A DNA stretch of 64,000 nucleotides from Clostridiales bacterium (GCA_021202925.1 JAJQCD010000034.1:54146-118145); one strand, 5' to 3'; counted from the first letter of the stretch, positions 16,098 through 24,937 are shown. Made by a program: numbers and translations. Notes: a model not told the origin generated them from the sequence alone.

Positions 16098-16589
16098 ATG
16101 AAAACACTGTACCGCGCATTCTGCCGGGCAGAAGAAGGGCTCAGCTGCGCCATGTTCTTTGCCATGGTCGTACTGGTTCTCTGCTCCGCACTGGCCCGTC
16201 TCCTGAATCACCCTCTGGCCTGGAGCATTGATATCGCCCAGCTTCTTCTGGCCTGGACCTGCTTTCTCGGCGCCGACGTCGCCTTCCGGGATAACAAACT
16301 GATCGGTCTCGATCTCTTCACCCGCAATTTTCCCGGCAAAGTCCAGAAAACACTTACGCTCCTGATCCGGATCATCATGCTGATCGCACTGCTTATTTTC
16401 ATCTACTACGGCATCCGTTTAAGCATCGAGAGCAGGAAGCGTTTCTTCCAGACTCTGCCGATCAGCTATTCCTTTGTTACACTGAGTCTCCCGGTATCCT
16501 CCGCGCTGATGTGTATCACTGCTCTCACAAAAATCCGGGAATCCGTCCTGTCGCTTAGCGGCAACACGCAAAAGGAGGAGGCATTATGA
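16098..16589 (+). CDS. dctQ: TRAP transporter small permease (DctQ)
   Basis: A 163-residue, four-helix membrane protein with the DctQ landmarks WSIDIAQLLLAWTCFLGADVAFRDNKLIGLDL. It overlaps dctM by 4 bases (ATGA type). Preceded by GGAGGAGG. It is the small membrane subunit that pairs with DctM in Na+- or H+-driven uptake. Confidence 0.92.
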   Translation: MKTLYRAFCRAEEGLSCAMFFAMVVLVLCSALARLLNHPLAWSIDIAQLLLAWTCFLGADVAFRDNKLIGLDLFTRNFPGKVQKTLTLLIRIIMLIALLIFIYYGIRLSIESRKRFFQTLPISYSFVTLSLPVSSALMCITALTKIRESVLSLSGNTQKEEAL

Positions 16590-17878
16590 CCATATTATTA
16601 ATTACCTTTGTCGTACTTCTGATCATTGGCATGCCCATATCCTTTGTGATTGGGCTGGCCGGACTGGCCTTCTTCGCCTCGACGCCGGACATCCCCTTTT
16701 CCATCGCGGTTCAGCGAATCGTGGCGCAGACGCAGTCCTACTCCTTTCTCGCCGTTCCCTTCTTCATCTTTGCAGGGAACCTGATGAACGAATCCGGTAT
16801 CACCAGACGGCTTTTGGGACTCGCTTCGATATTAACCCGCCGGATGTACGGCGGTATGGCGCAGGTCTCCGTTGTCATGAGCACACTCATGGGCGGAGTC
16901 TCCGGCTCCGCTACCGCGGACGCCGCGATGGAGACCCGCATCCTCGGCCCGGAAATGATGAAACGCGGTTACCCGAAGGGCTATATCACGGCAGTAAACT
17001 GTCTGACCGGCCTGATCACCGCAACCATACCGCCGAGCCTGGGGCTGATTTTGTACGGCTATATCGGCGAGGTTTCCATCGGACGGCTGTTCTGCGCCGG
17101 GATTTTCCCGGGCGTCCTAATGATGGCCGTCCTGATGCTGACCGTAAATATCACCAGCCGCTTCAAGGGTTACGAAAAGCCAGCCCCCGAAACGCCACGA
17201 GTGTCCGGGAAGGAACTGTTTGACAATTTAAAGGATTCCATCTGGGCCCTGCTCTTCCCCGTCATTCTGATTGTCGGAATCCGCGTCGGTGTCTGCACAC
17301 CATCCGAGGCCGGCGCCTTTGCCGTCTTCTATGCGATCCTCGTCGGAGCGTTCGTCTACCATGAATTCTCCTTTCAGGGGTTCCTGGGCGCGCTGAAGAC
17401 TTCCATGGTTGACACGGCCGCGGTCATGCTGATCGTGACCCTCTCCGGTCCCTTCAGCTATTCCGTCACCTACGAGAATCTGCCGCAGGCACTTTCCACC
17501 TTTATTTTTGGCATTACAGAGAACCCGCAGCTGCTCGTCATCATCATCCTGCTGTTTCTCTTTGTCATGGGAATGTTCCTGGACAGCAACGTAAATTTCC
17601 TGCTGCTGACCCCGATCTTTCTCCCCATGGTGCGTCAGGTGGGCATTGATCCGGTTCACTTCGGCGTGCTGATGGCGACGATCGTCACGATGGGCGTCAT
17701 GACGCCGCCGATCGGCTCCGCGCTGTACACGGTCTGCGGGATTCTTGACTGTCCGGTTGAGGAATATACCAAAGAAGCGATGCCATTTTTCTTCGCGATA
17801 CTTCTGGAAATGATTATACTGGTATTCTTCCCGGATATCGTACTGTTCCTTCCGAACCTGGTCTACGGCAGCTATTAA
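16586..17878 (+). CDS. dctM: TRAP transporter large permease (DctM)
   Basis: A 430-residue DctM/SiaM-type carrier with about twelve hydrophobic segments. Signature stretches are FIFAGNLMNESGITRRLL, MGGVSGSATADAAMETRI, IPPSLGLILYGYIGEVSIGRLF and MGVMTPPIGSALYTVCGI. Full length for the family (about 425-430). Works with DctP and DctQ; the substrate is not evident from sequence. Confidence 0.92.
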   Translation: MTILLITFVVLLIIGMPISFVIGLAGLAFFASTPDIPFSIAVQRIVAQTQSYSFLAVPFFIFAGNLMNESGITRRLLGLASILTRRMYGGMAQVSVVMSTLMGGVSGSATADAAMETRILGPEMMKRGYPKGYITAVNCLTGLITATIPPSLGLILYGYIGEVSIGRLFCAGIFPGVLMMAVLMLTVNITSRFKGYEKPAPETPRVSGKELFDNLKDSIWALLFPVILIVGIRVGVCTPSEAGAFAVFYAILVGAFVYHEFSFQGFLGALKTSMVDTAAVMLIVTLSGPFSYSVTYENLPQALSTFIFGITENPQLLVIIILLFLFVMGMFLDSNVNFLLLTPIFLPMVRQVGIDPVHFGVLMATIVTMGVMTPPIGSALYTVCGILDCPVEEYTKEAMPFFFAILLEMIILVFFPDIVLFLPNLVYGSY

Positions 17879-17907
17879 ATATAATTTTTATATTGGATGG
17901 ACTTGAT

Positions 17908-18558
17908 ATGAAGACAATTTTATGTTATGGTGACTCGAACACGTTTGGAACCAATCCACACGGCGGCAGATGGCCCGAAACGATCCGCTGGACCGGCCGT
18001 CTGCAGCACCTTCTCGGAACGGAATACCGCGTCATTGAGGAAGGCTGCGGCGGCAGGACGACCGTGTGGAGCGATGATCTGGAACGCGATCGCAACGGCA
18101 GGAAATTCCTGCCGGTTGCACTCGCCAGCCACAAGCCGCTCGATCTGGTCATCCTGATGCTCGGCACCAACGATATGAAGACAAGATTTCAGGTTTCGCC
18201 CCGCGAGATCGCCGAGGGCGTCCGCCAGCTGGCCGAACTCGTCCAGCATTATCCCTATGGACCTTATTTTCCTGTTCCGCAGGTTCTGCTCGTCTCGCCC
18301 GTCTACATTGGCGCCGACATTGAAAACAGCCCTTTCCCAGGGTTTGATCATGGCGCCGTCGCCAAGAGCCATGATCTGGCCCGATGGATCGCGAAAGCCG
18401 CCGGAGGACAGCATTGTTCTTTTATGGATGCCGCTGTGTTCGCCCGCCCCAGTGGGACCGACAACCTGCACATGGAAGCCGACAGTCACGAAGCGCTGGC
18501 AGACGCTTTCGCTGCGCGTGTCAGAGAAATACTGGAGAATGGTAACGATACCCACTGA
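17908..18558 (+). CDS. SGNH/GDSL hydrolase (arylesterase type)
   Basis: The ATG at 17908 (MKTILCYGDSNTFGT) is preferred to the in-frame TTG at 17893. The 216-residue product has all four SGNH blocks: GDSNTFG at 8-14, the glycine in EEGCGGRTT, GTND in LMLGTNDMK, and the C-terminal Asp-His pair in TDNLHMEADSHEAL. No signal peptide is present, so it is a cytoplasmic esterase. It follows dctM by 29 bp and probably belongs to the TRAP operon, acting as a second deacylase beside the 13-kb esterase. Confidence 0.85.
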   Translation: MKTILCYGDSNTFGTNPHGGRWPETIRWTGRLQHLLGTEYRVIEEGCGGRTTVWSDDLERDRNGRKFLPVALASHKPLDLVILMLGTNDMKTRFQVSPREIAEGVRQLAELVQHYPYGPYFPVPQVLLVSPVYIGADIENSPFPGFDHGAVAKSHDLARWIAKAAGGQHCSFMDAAVFARPSGTDNLHMEADSHEALADAFAARVREILENGNDTH

Positions 18559-18581
18559 CGGTATGTTCCCGTTTCCGCCAA

Positions 18582-18625
18582 AAAGGGACGAAAACCGACA
18601 GCATCCTGCCGGTTTTCGTCCCTTT
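18582..18625. terminator. bidirectional terminator between SGNH and SLC13 genes
   Basis: A 16-bp perfect stem (AAAGGGACGAAAACCG with CGGTTTTCGTCCCTTT) encloses a 12-nt loop. A-rich sequence on one side and T-rich on the other let it serve both convergent genes. Confidence 0.85.
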
Positions 18626-18650
18626 CCAATCGTATTCCATTTCTGTATGT

Positions 18651-19937
18651 TTACAGCGGGAACACCGTCATAATCCATCCTACGGATACCACGCAGCTGA
18701 TCAGCGCCAGCACCACAGACTGCTTCGCCATCGATTTCTGATCATAGCCGCCATAGCCCATAATGTAGACAACTGCTGCCGTTGCCATCGGGGTCACATA
18801 AGCCGCAAGGCAGGCTGCCTGAATCAGAATCATCAGACCGACCGGGTTTGCTCCAATCGACGCGCAGGTAGCTATCGCAATCGGATAAAAGATCAGCATC
18901 GTTCCACGGTTACTCATAAACTGGGTTAAGATAAACGGCACAATGAAGAAAATCAGTCCTACGATGTAGGAATTTCCACCCACTGCACTCACCACATTCG
19001 ACACATAGCCACCGATCAGTTCACCAGCTCCAGTCGAGCTGAGTGCTCCGGACATCGCAAGGGTACCGGCAATCAGAAGCAGCATGCTCAGCGGAATCGC
19101 CTTCGAAGCTTCCTTTGGTTTCAGGACGCCGCAGATGATCATAAGCAGTGCTCCGATCACCGTGATCTGCCAGCTCGCCAGCCCCAGCTTACCCGCGAAC
19201 ATCAGCGCCAACGCATCTCCAAAGAAGATGATAAGACCGGCATATTCCTGAAAGGTTCCCAGGGACTCCTTTTTCGCCGCTTTTTTCATATCGAAAGACG
19301 GCTCGATGACCGGCTCATTCGGAGCAAATTTCGGACAGACCAGCGCACAGTACAGGACGGCGATAATCAGCATCGGCAGTCTCGCGATCATGGGATCGAT
19401 CAGATTCACTGTATAATCTACATATCCATAGCTTTCCAGATAACCGTTCAGCTCCGTCGCCACCGTAGCACCCGCGCCGACCGGAAGCGCACAGCAGGTA
19501 ATGATCGTAGCCATACCTATGCCGAACATAATTTTACTGGACTTTACCCCGATGCTCTCCGCTGAGGCCATTGCCATTGGAGCTACGATACCAAATACCA
19601 CAACCGGGCTCTGGATAAACTGGCTCAGCAGCACACCGACCAGCACATATCCGAGCATCATTTTTGAGAGACTTCCTTTGGCAACCCTGGAAATCCCATT
19701 TGCCAGATTGGAACAAAACGTTGTGCGGTTAAAACCCTCGGCGACGATACACATTCCGGCAATCATAATAACCGTACTGTTTGAAAAATAGGATAAGCCT
19801 TCCTTCGCTTCCAGGCATCCGGTCAGCACCAGCGCCATCAGAGATGTGATGGAGACCGTGGCCAGACTGTAGATGCCGCTGATATATCCAATAACCGTTA
19901 ATACAAATATGATAAGACAGATCGTTAATTGACTCAT
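18651..19937 (-). CDS. SLC13/DASS family permease
   Basis: A 428-residue polytopic membrane protein of the divalent anion/ArsB-NhaD-like superfamily, with about eleven hydrophobic segments. Landmarks are the re-entrant loops LPVGAGATVATELNGY and TQFMSNRGTMLIFYPIAIA, and the central amphipathic linker VCPKFAPNEPVIEPSF. Relatives carry dicarboxylates, tricarboxylates or sulfate with Na+. No regulator is adjacent; the LysR gene further down the strand is the nearest candidate. Substrate assignment is open. Confidence 0.82.
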   Translation of the reverse strand: MSQLTICLIIFVLTVIGYISGIYSLATVSITSLMALVLTGCLEAKEGLSYFSNSTVIMIAGMCIVAEGFNRTTFCSNLANGISRVAKGSLSKMMLGYVLVGVLLSQFIQSPVVVFGIVAPMAMASAESIGVKSSKIMFGIGMATIITCCALPVGAGATVATELNGYLESYGYVDYTVNLIDPMIARLPMLIIAVLYCALVCPKFAPNEPVIEPSFDMKKAAKKESLGTFQEYAGLIIFFGDALALMFAGKLGLASWQITVIGALLMIICGVLKPKEASKAIPLSMLLLIAGTLAMSGALSSTGAGELIGGYVSNVVSAVGGNSYIVGLIFFIVPFILTQFMSNRGTMLIFYPIAIATCASIGANPVGLMILIQAACLAAYVTPMATAAVVYIMGYGGYDQKSMAKQSVVLALISCVVSVGWIMTVFPL

Positions 19938-19969
19938 TTTCCTTCTCCTGTTCTGAAAACGACTATGCT

Positions 19970-20057
19970 AAGCTCAGCCTGCGCTTGTAGCTTGGCTTCG
20001 CTAAGCGCCGCTGCATACATGAAACTTAGCGCTCAGCTTCGCTTCGCTGAGTTTCAT
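19970..20057. repeat. intergenic hairpin cluster
   Basis: Between the SLC13 and UlaG-like genes several short inverted segments built on AGCTTCGCTTCGCT and CTAAGC cluster together. The clearest hairpin has ATGAAAC (20019-20025) and CTCAGC (20032-20037) pairing with GCTGAG (20046-20051) and GTTTCAT (20051-20057). This looks like a REP-type intergenic element rather than coding sequence. Only one cluster is visible in this window. Confidence 0.4.
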
Positions 20058-20071
20058 AGTAAACGGGCGCA

Positions 20072-20122
20072 AAAATAAAAGCCTCCGCCCCCGAGTGGCA
20101 TCCCGACATGGAACCGAGGCCC
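20072..20122 (-). terminator. probable terminator of the UlaG-like gene
   Basis: On the minus strand GCCTC pairs with GAGGC across a GC-rich loop and is followed at once by TTTTATTTTT, about 25 bp after the stop codon. The stem is short, so the call is tentative. Confidence 0.5.
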
Positions 20123-20145
20123 TGCGCCTGTATAGATTTGTATGT

Positions 20146-21063
20146 TTATTCTGTGACGATTGACGTATTGATTCGATACCAGCGATACGGTTCCGGATTG
20201 AATGCTCTGGCCGTACTCGACTGGGAAATCAGAATTTCATTCACCTTCCGGAAATATGCATTCAGATCCTCCCCCAAAGCCCGGGCATTGTTGTGATGAA
20301 GCGGCATAATCAGCTGCGCCCCCATCTCCTCTACCATATCTGCATAATGCTCGGCCATATAGCTGCGAATCCGATGGCACAGCATCAGATTCGGACATTC
20401 TGCCTTCACATGGCGTACATGGTCTTCAAAATCTCTTCCCGCCGAAAAATCAATCCGATAATTGTTCTTAGTCTCGATCAGATAATTCAGATTGTACATC
20501 GACCCCAGCGGTCCCAGTTGGCAGGGGCAGGGAATTCCAAACCCCTCACTGCCGACAAAAAGCGACTGCGGGTCACTCGGACGCTGGAAGTGTCCCTCGC
20601 GAAACGCGCGGTTATCATGAGCGCCCGGATACACCTTCAGCGTAAAGTCGTCAAAATAATAAGTGTTGCCCGGATAAAGCGGGTAAATTGCCGCATAGGG
20701 AATGTCATATACCCGCGCCACTTCCGCCGCGCACTCTGCCGGTACCAGCACTCTCCCGTAAAAGCGGTTCCACAGCTCCCCCACCAGGTTTGAATGATCG
20801 CCGTGCACATGATTCAGCAAGATGTAATCCGCTCCGGTAAAGTCATCCACGGAAAAACCGGTCTGGGCATAAACCTGTTTCTCCATCTTCTGATTCTTCG
20901 TCAGATCTTCCTCTGCGATCCCGTCAAAATGGCTCATATCCCAGTAAAACGGATCCGTCACCAGCACCTTTCCTCCCGGCAACCGCATCTCATAACACTG
21001 GACAGAAATCCATCGCAGACTCAATGCTTCGGAACTGATCTGTGATACATAAGCCTCTGCCAT
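20146..21063 (-). CDS. UlaG-like metallo-beta-lactamase-fold hydrolase
   Basis: A 305-residue MBL-fold protein. The metal motif is NHVHGDHSN (near residue 83), with further ligands in PGAHDNRAF and the late LMLCHRI/PLHHNNA histidines. UlaG is the L-ascorbate-6-phosphate lactonase; this protein resembles that branch in layout (CPCQLGPLGSMYNLNYLIET segment), but no ula transport genes are near. It is the last gene before the SLC13 carrier on the same strand, about 210 bp apart. A lactonase or phosphodiester role is inference. The start follows an AGGAGGGTT ribosome binding site. Confidence 0.75.
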   Translation of the reverse strand: MAEAYVSQISSEALSLRWISVQCYEMRLPGGKVLVTDPFYWDMSHFDGIAEEDLTKNQKMEKQVYAQTGFSVDDFTGADYILLNHVHGDHSNLVGELWNRFYGRVLVPAECAAEVARVYDIPYAAIYPLYPGNTYYFDDFTLKVYPGAHDNRAFREGHFQRPSDPQSLFVGSEGFGIPCPCQLGPLGSMYNLNYLIETKNNYRIDFSAGRDFEDHVRHVKAECPNLMLCHRIRSYMAEHYADMVEEMGAQLIMPLHHNNARALGEDLNAYFRKVNEILISQSSTARAFNPEPYRWYRINTSIVTE

Positions 21064-21135
21064 CTGTAACCCTCCTGTCTTGTTTTGCTGATCTTATTTT
21101 AACCGAAACCACAGGTGAAAACAAACGGCGTCTTG

Positions 21136-21149
21136 TCATATAAATATGA
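21136..21149. promoter_or_regulatory. 14-bp palindrome between LysR and UlaG-like genes
   Basis: TCATATAAATATGA, a 6-bp inverted repeat with a 2-bp centre, lies between the LysR coding end and the UlaG-like start, in the only gap before the UlaG-like gene. It is a candidate operator for the adjacent LysR protein. Confidence 0.35.
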
Positions 21150-21194
21150 GTTTTTGTCATATTCCGGCTCCCAATATTCTCACGGTTTCATTGT

Positions 21195-22097
21195 TTAAAG
21201 CGGCTTTCCCAGAATCAGTTCTGCCAGATACCGCATGGCGGGGGAAAGCTTTTTGTCCGAGCGAAAGACCAGATACGTCGACTGCTCAGGCAGTTCCAAT
21301 CCCTCAATGCTGAAATATTCCAGACTGCGGCTGCCCCGCGGCACGGAAATAAACATTCCCGCGCCAAGTCCTTTTTCTACTGCATCCATCAGGCTCCTCA
21401 CATCACTGACCTCCAGAATGATGCGAAGGTTCAGCCGGTACTGCGCCAGCACCCTCCTCACCAGGTTTCCGGAACGGGTCGTGCTCCGCATAATGATCAG
21501 CGGAACCTGTTCTAACGTTTCTCTGGAAATCACCGGGTACGGTGCCCCGTCCACATGTTTCGCGTGTACAGCCAGAGACGATCCAGGCGGCGCCGCTACG
21601 ACCAGACTGGCTACATCCACGATTCGATATTCCAGGCCGGAAAGTCGTTCCAGATCGGAAAGCAGTCCCAGATCCAGACGATTGTGCTGCAACTCATCCA
21701 GCTGAACCTGTCCGGTCTCCGAACGGGTATAAATCTGAATATCCGGATATTTCCGGTAGAACGCCGGAAGAATATCCCCCAGGATAAAGCTGGTTCTGCC
21801 CATTCCGCAGCCGAGACGAATCTGTCCCTTCTGACGGGCCCGCTCCATGGCCATCTCATCCTCCAGTTCCTGATCCAGCAGGATGATCTTTCTTCCCGTC
21901 TCCACATACTGGCGTCCGATCTCCGTCAGCACCAGATGATTCCCCTGCCGCTGAAACAACCGCAGGCCAAGCATCTGCTCCGTCCTCTGCAAAAATTTAC
22001 TCAGGGCAGACTGCGTGATAAACAACTGTTCTGCTGCCCGGCTGATGCTGCCGTGTTCTGCGATTGCTACCATGTACTCATAACTCCGTATATCCAT
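21195..22097 (-). CDS. LysR-family regulator
   Basis: A 300-residue LTTR: HTH at residues 1-60 (MDIRSYEYMVAIAEHGSISRAAEQLFITQSALSKFL in outline) and an effector domain from about 90 with the LGCGMGRTSFILGDILP segment. It is oriented with the UlaG-like and SLC13 genes downstream (131-bp gap) and could activate them. CynR/CysB-like in general layout; the ligand is unknown. Confidence 0.9.
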   Translation of the reverse strand: MDIRSYEYMVAIAEHGSISRAAEQLFITQSALSKFLQRTEQMLGLRLFQRQGNHLVLTEIGRQYVETGRKIILLDQELEDEMAMERARQKGQIRLGCGMGRTSFILGDILPAFYRKYPDIQIYTRSETGQVQLDELQHNRLDLGLLSDLERLSGLEYRIVDVASLVVAAPPGSSLAVHAKHVDGAPYPVISRETLEQVPLIIMRSTTRSGNLVRRVLAQYRLNLRIILEVSDVRSLMDAVEKGLGAGMFISVPRGSRSLEYFSIEGLELPEQSTYLVFRSDKKLSPAMRYLAELILGKPL

Positions 22098-22226
22098 CCA
22101 AACCCCTCCACCCTGATTTTCTGATTCTTATTCTACCTGAAAATCTCCTGTTGCGCCAGCAGAATCCGACAACATGCGTCAGGAACGATTACCTGGGCGC
22201 ATGTTTCTTCCTTTCCCATGTAAAAA

Positions 22227-22244
22227 GGCAGGCCGAAGCCTGCC
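22227..22244 (-). terminator. intrinsic terminator of the P1B ATPase gene
   Basis: On the minus strand GGCAGGC-TTCG-GCCTGCC is followed by TTTTT: a 7-bp GC stem with a stable TTCG tetraloop and T-run, 36 bp after the stop. A textbook rho-independent terminator. Confidence 0.9.
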
Positions 22245-22279
22245 GATCGTTCGTTTCTCTGTTTGATTTTCCGGATCCC

Positions 22280-24373
22280 TCAGACCCGCTCGTCCTCCCC
22301 GAGCAGATTGGTCATGCTCTGCAGACTGACGGCAATTGTCGACATATTGTGAAGCAGTGCCGAGGTCGCGGGCGCAAGGATACCGCCCACGCCCAGCAGA
22401 ATCAGCCCCAGATTGAAGCTGATCACAAAACGATAATTACGGTGAACACGCTTCATCAGGCTGTTGCTTAACATCTTCAACATCACCAGCCCGGCCAGAT
22501 CATCCTCAGAAATCGTGATGTCTGCAATCTCGCGCGCAATTTCCGCGCCTTCGCTGATCGCGACGCCGACATCCGCCGCAGACAGCGCCGGAGAATCGTT
22601 GATGCCATCACCGACCATGATTACTTTGTGTCCCTGTTTCTTCTGTTCCTCGACAAACCGTGCCTTGTCCTCCGGCAGCACCTCCGAAAAATATTTGTCG
22701 ACGCCAACCTTCCTGGCAATCGCCCGCGCCGCCCGTTCGCTGTCTCCGGTCATCATCACCAGATGCCGGATCCCATGCCTGCGAAGCGCACAAAGCACAT
22801 TCTCTGCTTCCCTGCGCACCGGATCTTCAATGCAGATCACTGCGGCCAGCCGCCCGCCAATCGCCATATACAGATGAGAATACGCCTCCGGCAGCGCGTC
22901 GAATGTCTCCTGGCCGCCCTCCGGAATCTCACAGTGTTCATCTTCAAACACGAAATGGAGGCTGCCGATGATCACCCGTTCTTCTCCGATCCGGGTCGCG
23001 ATGCCGTGCGCCACAATATACTCCACCTTCGTGTGCATTTCGTCATGAACCAGACCCCGCCGCAGTGACTCGCGAACCACCGCATTCGCCATCGAATGCG
23101 GAAAATGCTCCTCCAGGCAGGCGGCAATCCGCAGCATCTCGTTCTGGTCTCTGCCCTCGAACGTCACCACATCAACCACTGTCGGCTGCGCCATCGTCAG
23201 GGTACCCGTCTTGTCAAACACAATCGTGTCCGCCTCTGCCACCGCCTCCATGAATTTGCCGCCCTTGACCGTGATGTGATGCTGACTCGCCTCGCGAATC
23301 GCGGAAAGCACCGCCAGCGGCATGGACAACTTCAGCGCACACGAGAAATCCACCATCAGAATTGATAGCGCCTTGGTCACATTGCGCGTCACAAACCAGG
23401 TCGCCGCCGTACCGCCCAGACTCCACGGAACCAGCGCGTCCGCCAGCCGGGCTGCCTTGCTCTCCACGGAGGATTTCAGTTTTTCCGACTCCTCGATCAT
23501 CGTCACGATGCGCTCAAACCGGGTGGCGCCGGCCGCTTCTCTGACGCAGATGGTAATCTCGCCTTCCTCCACAACCGTTCCCGCATAGACGTAAGCCCCT
23601 GCCGCCTTGCGCATCGGAATCGCCTCCCCGGTCATGGATGCCTGATTCACCATCGCTTCGCCGGACACGACAACGCCATCCAACGGAATCACGGTACTCA
23701 CCCGAACCGTGATCCGGTCTCCGGCTTTCACTGTAGAAACCGGGACCAGAATCTCGCCATCCTCCGTATTCAGCCATACCTTGTCCACATGCAGCGACAT
23801 GCTGCCGGCCAGATCGCCCACCGATTTCTTATGCGTCCACTCCTCCAGCAGCTCGCCGATCCCGAGCAGAAACATCACAGAACCCGCCGTGTCAAAATCT
23901 CCTCTCAGGATCGAAACCGTAATCGCAGTTGCATCCAGCACTTCCACCCGCAGCTTTCTCTCCAGAAGAGCCCGCATGCCCTTTCCCACATAGCGGAGTG
24001 CCCGCAACACCGTAGCAGCCGCACGCACCGGCGCCGGGAGAAACGTCTTCATCAGCGCACGGGTACAGAGCCGTCCCACCAGTCTTTCTTTGTATTCGCT
24101 GTTCAGTGCACGCGTGCTGTTCTTCGGAACATTTTCATAAAGCTTCTCATTTTTCCAGGAAAACCGGCGAATCGCCGCAATCAGCGCCTCGCGGCTTCCT
24201 GTATAACCGATCACCGCGTCCGCGGTCCGCTCATAGACCTTCACCAATCCTACGCCAGGCAGGTTTCCCAGGTAGTACGCAAACTGGTCGGCCTGGTCCA
24301 TCGTCAGCATCCTGCGCCACAGATGAATCCGCATCCGACGTCCCCTGATCTCATGCCTTATCTCGAACTTCAT
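22280..24373 (-). CDS. P1B-type metal ATPase lacking the CPC motif (FezB-like)
   Basis: A 697-residue P-type ATPase with the usual cytoplasmic motifs: TGE at 248-250, DKTGT at 387-391 and GDGINDSPAL near the C-terminus. The N-terminus (1-75) is a degenerate HMA-like domain (GRRMRIHLWR...LPGVGLVKVYERT) without CxxC. The membrane metal site that is CPC in Cu/Zn/Cd pumps reads VDFSCALKLSMP, so the first Cys and the Pro are replaced (F343-S344-C345). That pattern fits the P1B-6 group, including ferrosome FezB, better than CopA/ZntA. The DUF6110-like gene and a microprotein lie upstream on the same strand. Metal specificity for iron is inference. Confidence 0.75.
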   Translation of the reverse strand: MKFEIRHEIRGRRMRIHLWRRMLTMDQADQFAYYLGNLPGVGLVKVYERTADAVIGYTGSREALIAAIRRFSWKNEKLYENVPKNSTRALNSEYKERLVGRLCTRALMKTFLPAPVRAAATVLRALRYVGKGMRALLERKLRVEVLDATAITVSILRGDFDTAGSVMFLLGIGELLEEWTHKKSVGDLAGSMSLHVDKVWLNTEDGEILVPVSTVKAGDRITVRVSTVIPLDGVVVSGEAMVNQASMTGEAIPMRKAAGAYVYAGTVVEEGEITICVREAAGATRFERIVTMIEESEKLKSSVESKAARLADALVPWSLGGTAATWFVTRNVTKALSILMVDFSCALKLSMPLAVLSAIREASQHHITVKGGKFMEAVAEADTIVFDKTGTLTMAQPTVVDVVTFEGRDQNEMLRIAACLEEHFPHSMANAVVRESLRRGLVHDEMHTKVEYIVAHGIATRIGEERVIIGSLHFVFEDEHCEIPEGGQETFDALPEAYSHLYMAIGGRLAAVICIEDPVRREAENVLCALRRHGIRHLVMMTGDSERAARAIARKVGVDKYFSEVLPEDKARFVEEQKKQGHKVIMVGDGINDSPALSAADVGVAISEGAEIAREIADITISEDDLAGLVMLKMLSNSLMKRVHRNYRFVISFNLGLILLGVGGILAPATSALLHNMSTIAVSLQSMTNLLGEDERV

Positions 24374-24408
24374 CCATTTCTCCTCCGATCATCCATATCA
24401 GACAAAAA

Positions 24409-24433
24409 CGCCCGAAAGCCATGCCTCCGGGCG
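24409..24433 (-). terminator. terminator-like hairpin between DUF6110-like and ATPase genes
   Basis: On the minus strand CGCCCG pairs with CGGGCG (inner GGC/GCT additions) and is followed by TTTTTG. It sits in the 76-bp gap inside the operon and would reduce read-through into the ATPase gene, giving excess of the small protein. Confidence 0.65.
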
Positions 24434-24449
24434 GTCGGATTCAACCATC

Positions 24450-24746
24450 TCAGGCCTCATCTGTCTCCGTAACATCCTCTTTTGCTTCTTCGCTCTCATC
24501 CTCGAAGACTTCCTTCTCCGCACGCTTCCGGTTGATCTCCTTTGCCTCCGCCAGAATATCCTCCGCATTTTCCTGAATCGTGTTTGCCGTCGTCATCACA
24601 CTGTCCTTCGCACGAAGTCCCGCGGCCAGGCAGCCGACATAACACTTCTTCGCATCGCTGCTTCCCAGCACCTTCATCCCCGCCGTTCCAAACAGAACAC
24701 CGCCCGCAAACAAAGCAATCTGTCTCAAACATTTCTCACTCAACAT
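24450..24746 (-). CDS. DUF6110-like small membrane protein (FezA-like)
   Basis: A 98-residue protein. Residues 1-30 hold a glycine-rich hydrophobic helix (RQIALFAGGVLFGTAGMKVLG), then a conserved-looking SSDAKKCYVGCLAAGLRAKDSV segment. A long charged helix (NTIQENAEDILAEAKEINRKRAEKE) and an acidic tail follow. This layout matches DUF6110 proteins that accompany P1B ATPases in Clostridia. The glycine-zipper helix recalls small proteins of membrane-bound organelles. The family name is from memory of the pattern; no search was possible. AGGAGG lies upstream of the start. Confidence 0.65.
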   Translation of the reverse strand: MLSEKCLRQIALFAGGVLFGTAGMKVLGSSDAKKCYVGCLAAGLRAKDSVMTTANTIQENAEDILAEAKEINRKRAEKEVFEDESEEAKEDVTETDEA

Positions 24747-24767
24747 CGTCTTATCCTCCTCATTTTC

Positions 24768-24848
24768 TCACTTATGATGATAACCCGTATACAACGTCAT
24801 TGCCAGGCAGAAGACCATGGCCCAGGCCCAGAATCTGTGCTGTTTCAC
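24768..24848 (-). CDS. 26-residue membrane microprotein
   Basis: Too short for routine gene finding. A GTG at 24846-24848 opens 26 codons ending in TGA at 24768-24770, 22 bp before the DUF6110-like ATG. GGGAGAGGTG lies at proper distance upstream. The peptide is a short basic start (MKQHRFW), a hydrophobic helix (AWAMVFCLAMTLYTG) and a YHHK tail. Position, ribosome binding site and membrane-helix composition all support translation. A role as a small subunit or regulator of the ATPase is inference. Confidence 0.6.
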   Translation of the reverse strand: MKQHRFWAWAMVFCLAMTLYTGYHHK

Positions 24849-24900
24849 TCCAGTTCACCTCTCCCTGCAAATTTATCGTGAATCTGTCTTCACTGCACTC

Positions 24901-24937
24901 ATCATAGCACTCTGCCCCCTTGTTAGTCAATTGTAAC
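24901..24937 (-). promoter_or_regulatory. promoter and operator of the FezAB-like operon
   Basis: On the minus strand TTGACT (24925-24930) and TATGAT (24901-24906) are 18 bp apart. The palindrome GTTAGTCAATTGTAAC (24922-24937) covers the -35 hexamer. The related GTTAGCCCGTTGCAAC lies exactly 100 bp away over the divergent promoter. Confidence 0.55.

Noticed and set aside
22280-24373. Copper-exporting CopA
   Set aside because: The CPC metal site and N-terminal CxxC are both absent, so a copper pump is unlikely.
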